From Anaerolineaceae bacterium (GTDB taxonomy: Bacteria; Chloroflexota; Anaerolineae; Anaerolineales; Anaerolineaceae), in contig WOZA01000099.1 of the NCBI GenBank assembly GCA_011620505.1, forward strand, positions 1-5,333: a stretch of 5,333 bases of DNA. The letters are read 5' to 3'. The position numbers were made by a program, and so were the translations under genes. Of this stretch, positions 1-5,333 are shown in pieces. The notes below the pieces were generated by a model. That model worked only from the letters and a program-made list of their open reading frames with translations. It made no database searches and was not told the DNA's origin. Numbering within the stretch: the first letter of the stretch is position 1; every line of letters starts with the position of its first letter.

Positions 1-150
1 ACTGGCTTTACCCCCGACATCGGCGATTCCATCCCCGGCGGCTTCGGCAGCGCGGAATTCAGCGGAATTACTGACTTTGTGAACGGTGGTGATTTGACTG
101 CCATCCTGGACACCATTGCGGCAGCCCAAGCTGACGCGTTGGCTCAGTAG
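1..150 (+). CDS. C-terminal end of an alpha-glucoside-type ABC transporter substrate-binding protein (partial, 5' end outside window)
   Basis: The reading frame is open from base 1 and ends in TAG at 148-150, giving the last 49 residues of a protein whose start lies upstream. The tail reads TGFTPDIGDSIPGG near its start, then FSGITDFVNGGDLTAILDTI. This resembles, from memory, the C-terminus of AglE-type family 1 binding proteins: a Asp/Met-Pro-Gly stretch, an aromatic residue, then a helix of the form D-x-V-x-G-x-x-L-x-x-x-L-x-x-I. Such proteins are extracytoplasmic, bind the sugar and deliver it to the two permeases. The placement directly upstream of the two permease genes is the usual order in these operons and supports the call. 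The sugar-binding residues and signal peptide are outside the window, so specificity cannot be read here. A generic sugar-binding protein of another subfamily is the alternative. Confidence 0.75.
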   Translation, partial: TGFTPDIGDSIPGGFGSAEFSGITDFVNGGDLTAILDTIAAAQADALAQ

Positions 151-163
151 TTCAATCTAAATT

Positions 164-208
164 GGAGGCGCCATTTTGGCGCCTCCTCTCTTAAATTCAT
201 GGGGAGGT
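164..208 (+). promoter_or_regulatory. Intercistronic hairpin with an alternative pairing that covers the aglF ribosome binding site
   Basis: GGAGGCGCCA (164-173) and TGGCGCCTCC (177-186) form a perfect 10-bp stem with a 3-base loop, starting 14 bases after the stop codon of the binding-protein gene. The tail TCTCTT is too poor in T for a strong intrinsic terminator. The hairpin may partly terminate transcription or protect the upstream mRNA 3' end, as is common after binding-protein genes that are made in excess over their permeases. The 3' arm (181-188, GCCTCCTC) can also pair with GGGGAGGT (201-208), the ribosome binding site of the next gene, over 8 bp including two G-U pairs and a 12-base loop. 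The two structures exclude each other. The pairing is seen directly; the regulatory role is inferred. Confidence 0.6.
201..207 (+). promoter_or_regulatory. Shine-Dalgarno site that fixes the aglF start
   Basis: GGGGAGG ends four bases before ATG at 212-214. This decides the start in favour of 212 over the in-frame TTG at 176, which lies inside the hairpin loop and stem, has no good upstream site, and would add 12 residues with no family resemblance. Confidence 0.85.
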
Positions 209-211
209 AGC

Positions 212-1174
212 ATGGCAAGAGCAATCGCATTACCCGTGATGAAGCAGAAGAAGGGAGTTCCCTGGCTTTATTTGCTTCCCGCACTGATCATCATGAGCAT
301 TTTCATCCTTTACCCAATGATTAACACAATTGGGTTGAGTTTTCAAAATGCGGACAGTACGGCATCTGCAGCAACCACCTGTAGAGAGGGTCAACCTTGC
401 TGGGGAGTAATGGAGAATTACCGTTACGCGCTCACCAACGAATTGAACACGGAATCAGCTCAGACCACCTGGGAAAGTTTCTGGATCTCATCCTATGGCA
501 ATACCATCAAGTGGCTGCTAGTTATGGTCACTGGTACTGTAGGCTTGGGTTTGATTTTTGCGGTATTGGTCGACCGCATCAAATTGGAATCCCTGGCTAA
601 ATCCATCATCTTCATGCCGATGGCGATTTCCTTTGTCGGGGCAGGTGTGATCTGGAAATTTGTCTATAACTACGGCACCACCCAGGTGCAAACCGGGATC
701 TTGAACGCCGCTATCACCAGCCTGGGTTTTGAACCGATAGCCTGGCTTTCGAAAATACCGCTCAACACTTTCATGCTGATCGTGGTTGGCATCTGGATGT
801 GGACCGGATTCTGTATGACCCTGCTTTCATCGGCGATTAAAGGTATACCAGAAGAGATTATTGAAGCCTCCAGAATTGATGGCGCGACCAACTTTCAAAT
901 TTTCTCCAGAATCCAGGTGCCGATTATCGCACCGACTATCGTGGTTGTTATTACCACGATGGTGATCAACGTGCTGAAACTATTCGATATTGTTTACGTG
1001 ATGACTGGCGGAAACTTCGGAACCAACGTTATAGCCACCCGTATGTACACTGAAATGTATACCAACGCGCAGTACGGACGCGGCACAGCTATCGCAGTGA
1101 TTTTGATTTTGTTCATTGTGCCCTTTATCATTATGAACATTCGCCGCTTTACCAAACAGGAGGCCATGCGATGA
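212..1174 (+). CDS. aglF: Alpha-glucoside ABC transporter permease, AglF-like
   Basis: This is a 320-residue inner-membrane subunit of a MalF-type sugar importer. It pairs with the next gene product to form the channel through which the sugar passes from the binding protein to the cytoplasm. Hydrophobic segments lie at about residues 17-40, 98-120, 131-152, 183-206, 239-259 and 290-310, giving six membrane spans. The cytoplasmic EAA loop that docks on the ATPase is at about 218-238 (EASRIDGATNFQIFSRIQVP). Stretches such as SIIFMPMAISFVGAGVIWKF and the LKLFDIVYVMTGG region resemble AglF of alpha-glucoside importers more than MalF. The first extracytoplasmic loop (about 41-97) is extended and holds a close cysteine pair, C57 and C63. 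The gene lies downstream of the binding-protein gene and its last four bases overlap aglG. The sugar is inferred from family resemblance and the treS neighbour; it could be maltose, trehalose, sucrose or a similar glucoside. Confidence 0.88.
   Translation: MARAIALPVMKQKKGVPWLYLLPALIIMSIFILYPMINTIGLSFQNADSTASAATTCREGQPCWGVMENYRYALTNELNTESAQTTWESFWISSYGNTIKWLLVMVTGTVGLGLIFAVLVDRIKLESLAKSIIFMPMAISFVGAGVIWKFVYNYGTTQVQTGILNAAITSLGFEPIAWLSKIPLNTFMLIVVGIWMWTGFCMTLLSSAIKGIPEEIIEASRIDGATNFQIFSRIQVPIIAPTIVVVITTMVINVLKLFDIVYVMTGGNFGTNVIATRMYTEMYTNAQYGRGTAIAVILILFIVPFIIMNIRRFTKQEAMR
1158..1163 (+). promoter_or_regulatory. Shine-Dalgarno site for aglG inside the end of aglF
   Basis: AGGAGG, a perfect match to the consensus, sits seven bases before ATG 1171 and lies within the aglF coding region. 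Together with the ATGA overlap it points to translational coupling of the two permeases, which fits their one-to-one assembly. Confidence 0.88.
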
Positions 1175-2196
1175 CCACCGCCACACTTTCAAAGCCTATT
1201 TCAAAACCCCGCAAGCGTCGTCAGCCCAGCAATCTTGGAACTAGCATCGGGATAGTTATCATTCTGATTATTTGGCTAATTCCTACCGTTGGTCTGCTGG
1301 TAACTTCATTTAGACCTATTAGTCTTATTAACACCACTGGATGGTGGACAGCACTAAACGTCAATAACGGTCCGGTAAGCGCCCAACATCCAGATCCAAA
1401 TGCCGGTTATGTTGAAAAGCTGAGCACACGCTTTACGATCGATAACTATGTGGACGCGTTGACTGGTTATCGAGGTACCGGTACCTACCTGGATGCCTGC
1501 GCCAGCGGGATAACGCCGTTGGGAATGAAGTGTAATATCACCGACCTGGTCAACCCGCGCGGCATGGGACGCGCGTTCCTAAATAGCCTGATCGTGACAA
1601 TTCCCTCCACGATCCTGCCTATTGTTGTTGCCATGTTCGCAGCCTACGCCTTTTCTTGGATGGATTTCAAAGGGCGCTATGCCATCTTTGCGATCCTGGT
1701 GGGTCTGCAGGTTGTCCCCATTCAGATGACACTGGTGCCGGTGCTGCGCATGTTCGCGGGAATGGGTATCAATGGGACCTTCCCGGCAGTCTGGCTATTC
1801 CATACTGGATTTGGACTGCCTTATGCCATCTACATGTTGCGTAATTCGATGAGTTCGCTGCCAAAAGACCTGTTCGAATCCGCCTATCTCGATGGCGCCG
1901 ATCATTGGCAGGTATTTACCAAGATTGTTATGCCTCTGATCACCCCGGCGATTGCTTCGCTGGCGATTTTCCAGTTCCTGTGGGTCTGGAACGATCTGCT
2001 GGTTTCGCTAGTCTTCCTGGGCGGCAGCAAACCCGTGATGACCTATCAGATCAGTAATATGGTCACCTCGCTGGGCGCAGGCTGGCACCTGTTGACCGCC
2101 GCCGCGTTCCTTTCCATGCTGCTGCCGATGATCGTCTTCTTCACACTTCAGAGATACTTTGTACGCGGTATGATGGCTGGAGCGGTGAAGGGATAA
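1171..2196 (+). CDS. aglG: Alpha-glucoside ABC transporter permease, AglG-like
   Basis: This is a 341-residue MalG-type permease, the second channel subunit of the importer. After a basic N-terminus (residues 8-18) it has membrane segments at about 23-47, 135-160, 168-192, 203-224, 257-281 and 307-328. The EAA loop for the ATPase is at about 236-259 and begins ESAYLDGADHWQVF. The stretches AVWLFHTGFGLPYAIYMLRN and FLWVWNDLLVSLVFLGG are close to what I recall of AglG proteins. The loop between the first two spans is long (about 48-134) and carries the only two cysteines of the protein, C110 and C121, eleven residues apart. The start is set by the perfect upstream AGGAGG and the four-base overlap with aglF. 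No ATPase gene for this importer follows; such importers often share an MsmK/UgpC-type ATPase encoded elsewhere, which is an inference here. Confidence 0.9.
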   Translation: MTTATLSKPISKPRKRRQPSNLGTSIGIVIILIIWLIPTVGLLVTSFRPISLINTTGWWTALNVNNGPVSAQHPDPNAGYVEKLSTRFTIDNYVDALTGYRGTGTYLDACASGITPLGMKCNITDLVNPRGMGRAFLNSLIVTIPSTILPIVVAMFAAYAFSWMDFKGRYAIFAILVGLQVVPIQMTLVPVLRMFAGMGINGTFPAVWLFHTGFGLPYAIYMLRNSMSSLPKDLFESAYLDGADHWQVFTKIVMPLITPAIASLAIFQFLWVWNDLLVSLVFLGGSKPVMTYQISNMVTSLGAGWHLLTAAAFLSMLLPMIVFFTLQRYFVRGMMAGAVKG

Positions 2197-2242
2197 CTTT
2201 CTGGTGGCATATTGTTAGTTTTTCGTCGGTAATTGCACACTG

Positions 2243-2268
2243 CTCACCCCCTCGCAAGAGGGGGTGAG
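2243..2268 (+). repeat. Perfect 11-bp hairpin with GCAA tetraloop in the aglG-treS gap
   Basis: CTCACCCCCTC (2243-2253) and GAGGGGGTGAG (2258-2268) pair without a mismatch around GCAA, a GNRA tetraloop. No T run follows (the next bases are GGGATTCTATTT), so it is not a standard intrinsic terminator. It may be a copy of a dispersed palindromic repeat, an mRNA-stabilising element between the permease and enzyme genes, or a weak attenuator. The rest of the 118-base gap (2197-2314) shows a T-rich stretch near 2217-2223 and no convincing promoter or operator. The structure is certain from the bases; the function is not. Confidence 0.65.
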
Positions 2269-2304
2269 GGGATTCTATTTGCAGAAAAATTGACGTGGAC
2301 GGAA

Positions 2305-2310
2305 GAGGAG
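2305..2310 (+). promoter_or_regulatory. Shine-Dalgarno site for treS
   Basis: GAGGAG within GGAAGAGGAG ends four bases before ATG 2315. It supports this start, as does the fact that the protein reaches the conserved WYKDA motif only six residues later. Confidence 0.8.
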
Positions 2311-2314
2311 ATAA

Positions 2315-4006
2315 ATGTCACAGGAAACTCCGTGGTACAAAGATGCCATTTTCATGGAACTCAACACCCGCGCCTATAAGGATTCAAACGCTGATGGCTG
2401 GGGCGACCTGCCTGGCTTGACGTCCAAACTGGACTACATCAAAGACCTGGGAGTGGACGCGATCTGGCTTTTGCCGATCATGCCATCCCCGCTGCGGGAT
2501 GATGGCTATGACGTGAGCGACTTTTATGGTATTTTCCCAGCCTATGGCGATCTGGACGACTTCAAAAATCTGATTGAACAGGCCCACGAACGGGGTCTGA
2601 AGATTATCGTGGAGATCATTCCGAACCACACCTCCGATCAACATTATTGGTTCCAGGCATCCCACGATCCGAAGCACCCGGAGCATGCGAAGTATCGGGA
2701 TTGGTACGTGTGGTCTGATACTGATCAGAAGTACAAAGACGCAAGAATTATCTTTACTGATTCGGAAACTTCCAACTGGACCTTTGATCCACTGAGAGGG
2801 CAGTATTTCTGGCACAGGTTTTATTCGACCCAGCCTGACCTGAATTATGACAACGAGGAAGTCCAGCAGGCGATGTTGGATGTGGTCAAGTTCTGGATTG
2901 ATTTGGGTGCGGATGGGCTGCGCGTGGATGCGCCGCCGTACCTGTTTGAGCGGGAAGGGACAAACTGCGAAAATTTGCCTGAAACGCATGCTTATCTGAA
3001 ACGGATGCGCAAATTTGTGGACGAATACAGCCCCGACACACTTTTACTGAGCGAAGCCAACCAGTGGCCAGAGGATGTAATCGAATATTTCGGTGTCGGC
3101 GATGAAATGCACATGAATTTCCACTTTCCGCTTATGCCGCGGCTTTTCATGGCGTTGGCAAAGGCGGACCGCACGCCGATTGAAGAGATCCTGGCGCGCA
3201 CGCCAGCTCTGCCGGAAGGCTGCCAGTGGGGGAGCTTCTTGCGCTGCCATGACGAATTGACGCTCGAGATGGTGACGCCGGAGGAGCGCCAGTGGATGTG
3301 GGAGTTTTATGCGCCTGATCCCAAGCAGCGGATCAACCTGGGAATTCGCCGAAGGTTGGCGCCTTTACTGGATAATGACCAGCGGAAAATCTTATTGATG
3401 CACTCGATGCTACTGACGATGGTGGGATCGCCCTTCCTATACTATGGGGATGAAATTGGCATGGGGGATAATGTGAGCCTGTTTGACCGGAACGGATTGC
3501 GTACGCCAATGCAGTGGGATGGCTCGCTGAACGCCGGATTTTCAGACGCGGATCCTGAGAAGCTCTATGCGCCAGTGATCAAAGACGACGTCTACGGGTT
3601 TCAGCGGGTAAACGTGGCGGCACAGGAAGCCAACCCGGATTCTTTACTCAACCGCCTGCGCCACATGATCAGAGTGCGAAAGGAACACGCCCTTTTTGGC
3701 AGAGGGGACTTTGCCTGGAAGGCCTTCAGTTTTGATTCCAAGGCTGTTGTGGCGTACCAGCGATCCTGGCAAGGGGAACGGGTGGTGGTGCTGAATAACC
3801 TGAGTGGGGAGGAAATCCGTGGCTGGATCCCGGAGACCGCGCTGAGTTTCGAAGACCTCCTGACCCGAGAAATTGTGTTGCCGGGAGATTACTCACTCCC
3901 GCCTTACGGATACGTTTGGCTGAAACCGGTCATTGAGAATACCGAAAACCTGCCGAGCGGTCCGAACGCAAAGCAGCCGGGCTACCTGGGCTCAGATAAA
4001 CAATAG
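2315..4006 (+). CDS. treS: Trehalose synthase (maltose alpha-D-glucosyltransferase), GH13 family
   Basis: The 563-residue protein matches trehalose synthases of GH13, which interconvert maltose and trehalose in the cytoplasm (EC 5.4.99.16). Family marks in order are WYKDA at 7-11; the DSNADGWGD calcium-type loop at 23-31; PSPLRDDGYDVSDF at 57-70; region I PNHTSDQH at 103-110; GLRVDAPPYLFEREGTNCENLPETHA at about 201-226, with D205 as nucleophile; SEANQWPEDV at 246-255, with E247 as acid/base; HDELTLEMV at 312-320, with D313 as the third carboxylate; and YYGDEIGMGD at 376-385. The D205-E247 spacing of 42 equals that recalled for mycobacterial TreS. A beta-rich C-terminal domain follows from about 465. 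No maltokinase domain is fused. There is no signal peptide, so it acts on imported sugar. One oddity is RCHDE where TreS proteins usually have RNHDE. A hydrolytic GH13 alpha-glucosidase is the alternative, but the EREGTNCENLPETH block strongly favours TreS. Confidence 0.88.
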   Translation: MSQETPWYKDAIFMELNTRAYKDSNADGWGDLPGLTSKLDYIKDLGVDAIWLLPIMPSPLRDDGYDVSDFYGIFPAYGDLDDFKNLIEQAHERGLKIIVEIIPNHTSDQHYWFQASHDPKHPEHAKYRDWYVWSDTDQKYKDARIIFTDSETSNWTFDPLRGQYFWHRFYSTQPDLNYDNEEVQQAMLDVVKFWIDLGADGLRVDAPPYLFEREGTNCENLPETHAYLKRMRKFVDEYSPDTLLLSEANQWPEDVIEYFGVGDEMHMNFHFPLMPRLFMALAKADRTPIEEILARTPALPEGCQWGSFLRCHDELTLEMVTPEERQWMWEFYAPDPKQRINLGIRRRLAPLLDNDQRKILLMHSMLLTMVGSPFLYYGDEIGMGDNVSLFDRNGLRTPMQWDGSLNAGFSDADPEKLYAPVIKDDVYGFQRVNVAAQEANPDSLLNRLRHMIRVRKEHALFGRGDFAWKAFSFDSKAVVAYQRSWQGERVVVLNNLSGEEIRGWIPETALSFEDLLTREIVLPGDYSLPPYGYVWLKPVIENTENLPSGPNAKQPGYLGSDKQ

Positions 4007-4046
4007 TTAAGCATGTATTGTGATTCCTGCGACCTTGGCAAATCTC

Positions 4047-4075
4047 TTGACCAAAGAGCAGGTAAATGCTAAGCT
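4047..4075 (+). promoter_or_regulatory. Weak candidate promoter for the SAM hydrolase operon
   Basis: TTGACC (4047-4052, five of six matches to the -35 consensus) is followed after 17 bases by TAAGCT (4070-4075, only three of six matches to the -10 consensus). Transcription from it would begin near 4082, the A of the start codon, so the message would have almost no leader. This would fit the lack of a clear Shine-Dalgarno site before 4082. The 75-base gap 4007-4081 contains no T-tailed hairpin, only a 5-bp inverted repeat (CTCTT 4044-4048 with AAGAG 4054-4058), so read-through from treS is equally possible. Confidence 0.25.
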
Positions 4076-4081
4076 TGAGTT

Positions 4082-4873
4082 ATGACTACCCTCTCCCTAA
4101 CAACTGATTTTGGCAATTTAAACGGTTTTGTCGGCACAATGAAAGGGGTAATTTGGGGGATTGCTCCGGATGTCAATATCGCTGACATCAGCCATGAGAT
4201 CCCCGCCCAGGATATTCGGACGGGATCGATCGCTCTTTGGCGGGCATCGGCATACTTTCCCGCTGGTTCGATCCATGTGGCTGTGATCGATCCCGGCGTG
4301 GGAACTAAACGTCGGGCTATCGCAGCAAAACTGGGCGACCAGTTTTTCGTGATGCCGGATAATGGTTTGATCACTCCGATGCTTGAGGATGCTGAGGAGG
4401 CTGGTCTGGAGGTTCGCATAGTGCACTTGGACAAGCCCGAATACTGGCTGCCGCGGGTGTATACGACCTTCCACGGGCGGGATATTTTTGCGCCTGTTGG
4501 CGCGCATCTGGCTGCAGGCGTCCCGCTCGAGATGCTTGGAACAGTGATCAACGACCCGGTGCGATTGCCATTGCCCAAACCTGTGAGAACGGATGATGGG
4601 ATTGAGGGAAGCATCGTCGTCATTGACGTATTTGGCAACTGTTCAACCAACATCCGTGTGTCAGAGGTTGCTGACCTCGAAAGTGCCACGCTTACTATTG
4701 CTGGGCAGGTCATCCATGGAGTGCTGCCTTCTTACGGGCACGCCAAAATCGGCGAACTTGTAGCCGTGACGGACAGTGAGGGTTTCATCGAGATTGCCGT
4801 GGTGAATGGCAGTGCAGCAAAGACTTATGGGATCAAACTGGACGATACTGTAAGGGTTCGGTTCGATGACTGA
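4082..4873 (+). CDS. SAM hydrolase (SAM hydroxide adenosyltransferase, DUF62 / chlorinase-fluorinase superfamily)
   Basis: This 263-residue protein belongs to the family that splits S-adenosylmethionine with water into adenosine and methionine. It is related to the halogenating enzymes fluorinase and SalL. The N-terminal motif LTTDFGNLNGFVGTMKG (6-22) contains D9 of the SAM pocket. The family's Asp-Arg-His catalytic set appears as D70 in VIDPGVG, R77 in TKRR and H131 in FHGRDIFAP, with spacing close to the D68-R75-H127 that I recall for the Pyrococcus enzyme. D182 and N187 in VIDVFGNCSTNI match the conserved pair D210 and N215 of fluorinase. The Arg and His favour hydrolysis over halogenation. 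Position 14 is Asn where TDFGxxD is usual. There is no signal peptide or membrane segment, so it is cytoplasmic. No strong Shine-Dalgarno site precedes ATG 4082, but the conserved motif begins at once and fixes the start. It overlaps the following ECF ATPase gene by eight bases. The biological role of this family is still poorly understood. Confidence 0.9.
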   Translation: MTTLSLTTDFGNLNGFVGTMKGVIWGIAPDVNIADISHEIPAQDIRTGSIALWRASAYFPAGSIHVAVIDPGVGTKRRAIAAKLGDQFFVMPDNGLITPMLEDAEEAGLEVRIVHLDKPEYWLPRVYTTFHGRDIFAPVGAHLAAGVPLEMLGTVINDPVRLPLPKPVRTDDGIEGSIVVIDVFGNCSTNIRVSEVADLESATLTIAGQVIHGVLPSYGHAKIGELVAVTDSEGFIEIAVVNGSAAKTYGIKLDDTVRVRFDD

Positions 4874-5333
4874 GCATCAGCCTCTGCCTCTCGTTGTTCG
4901 AGATCTTGGTTTCCGCTATAACTCACGCCGAACACCAGCGATTGAGGACATCAACCTTCAATTGGAACCAGGACAGTTGGTTTTGCTGGCTGGGTCTTCG
5001 GGCTGCGGTAAGACGACCTTGATGCGCTGCGTGAACGGACTCATCCCACACACCTATCGGGGATTTATGCAGGGCGAGATAGAACTGTATGGAAAATCAG
5101 TAAAAGGGATGGGACTTGCGGATATCTCGAGGCATGTGGGGACCTTGCTGCAGGACCCGGAACGGCAGATTTTGGGTACCTACGTGATCAATGAGGTCTG
5201 TTTTGGGCTTGAATCGCTGGGGATGCCCCGCGAAGAGATGATCCCAAGGGCTGAGATGGCATTGGAGCGGCTGCATATTTTACACCTGAGGGACAAAGAG
5301 ACCCATTACACATCCGGTGGTGAGAAACAAAAA
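4866..5333 (+). CDS. ecfA: ECF-type ABC transporter ATP-binding protein, EcfA/CbiO-like (partial, 3' end outside window)
   Basis: The frame opens at ATG 4866, inside the end of the SAM hydrolase gene, and runs unbroken to base 5333, giving 156 residues. AAGGG at 4852-4856 is a possible ribosome binding site nine bases upstream. The Walker A motif GSSGCGKTT is at 43-51, the Q-loop glutamine is Q96 in LLQDPERQI, and the window ends in the ABC signature as TSGGEKQ (149-155). The NGLIPHTYRGFMQGEIELYG block (57-76) and QDPERQI are typical of energy-coupling factor ATPases that power uptake of vitamins, cobalt/nickel or other small molecules with EcfT and an S component. These proteins often consist of two fused ATPase halves, and this may be the first half. 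Walker B, the H-loop and the partner genes lie beyond the window, so the substrate cannot be named. It is not the missing ATPase of the agl importer, whose family (MsmK/UgpC) has different motifs. Confidence 0.85.
   Translation, partial: MTEHQPLPLVVRDLGFRYNSRRTPAIEDINLQLEPGQLVLLAGSSGCGKTTLMRCVNGLIPHTYRGFMQGEIELYGKSVKGMGLADISRHVGTLLQDPERQILGTYVINEVCFGLESLGMPREEMIPRAEMALERLHILHLRDKETHYTSGGEKQK

Noticed and set aside
164..192. Strong intrinsic terminator after the binding-protein gene
   Set aside because: The stem is strong, but the following bases TCTCTT are not a real T run, and the downstream permeases need transcription through this point; at most it is partial.
176..211. TTG start at 176 for aglF
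   Set aside because: The start would sit in the hairpin, lacks a ribosome binding site, and the added 12 residues are not family-like; ATG 212 has a strong site.
1473..1486. Perfect 14-bp palindrome AGGTACCGGTACCT
   Set aside because: It lies inside the aglG coding region, encodes ordinary loop residues (RGTGTY), and nothing around it suggests a binding site; probably chance.
2384..2989. Open frame of 201 codons on the minus strand
   Set aside because: It is antisense to the catalytic part of treS, whose motifs are all intact, and shows no domain or ribosome binding site of its own.
4007..4081. SAM riboswitch or terminator before the SAM hydrolase gene
   Set aside because: At 75 bases with only a 5-bp inverted repeat, the gap is too short and too poorly structured for a known SAM riboswitch class or terminator.
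4221..4295. 11-bp inverted repeat CGGGATCGATC (4221-4231) with GATCGATCCCG (4285-4295)
   Set aside because: Both arms are in SAM hydrolase codons, one within the conserved IDPG motif, and are 53 bases apart; protein coding explains the bases.
4069..4713. Long open frame of 214 codons on the minus strand
   Set aside because: It lies antisense to the well-supported SAM hydrolase gene, and its translation is Ser/Pro/Thr-rich with no recognisable motif; it is a shadow of the real gene.

Overview
The window looks like bacterial chromosome of roughly even base composition, with all genes on the + strand and tightly packed. Nothing marks a mobile element, prophage, CRISPR array or RNA gene. The style of the proteins (an Agl-type sugar importer, a trehalose synthase-like GH13 enzyme, and a SAM hydrolase overlapping an ECF-type ATPase) would fit Chloroflexota such as Anaerolineae. 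That placement is a tentative impression from remembered family sequences, not a measured result.

Region 1 (1-2196) is an alpha-glucoside-type ABC importer operon. It holds the last 49 codons of a substrate-binding protein (AglE-like), then two inner-membrane permeases, AglF-like (212-1174) and AglG-like (1171-2196). The permease genes overlap by four bases. A perfect 10-bp hairpin (164-186) lies between the binding-protein gene and aglF. Its 3' arm can instead pair with the aglF ribosome binding site, which is the most interesting regulatory detail in the window. The importer ATPase is not in the window.

Region 2 (2197-4006) is a 118-base gap with an 11-bp hairpin closed by a GCAA tetraloop, followed by a full-length GH13 trehalose synthase-like gene (treS, 2315-4006). 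The likely logic is that the importer brings in maltose, trehalose or a related alpha-glucoside, and TreS interconverts maltose and trehalose inside the cell. The slot next to the importer, held by an alpha-glucosidase in the classical rhizobial agl operon, is held here by TreS.

Region 3 (4007-5333) starts with a 75-base gap that has no convincing terminator and a weak promoter-like pair of boxes. It continues with a SAM hydrolase of the DUF62 / SAM hydroxide adenosyltransferase family (4082-4873). That gene overlaps by eight bases an ECF-type (CbiO/EcfA-like) ABC ATPase, which runs off the window end at its signature motif. This is probably a separate operon for uptake of an unidentified small molecule, with SAM hydrolysis linked to it in some way.

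No clear new system is visible. The points worth checking are the two intercistronic hairpins, the TreS position and its Asn-to-Cys change in a conserved motif, the paired extracytoplasmic cysteines in both permeases, and the SAM hydrolase-ECF coupling.
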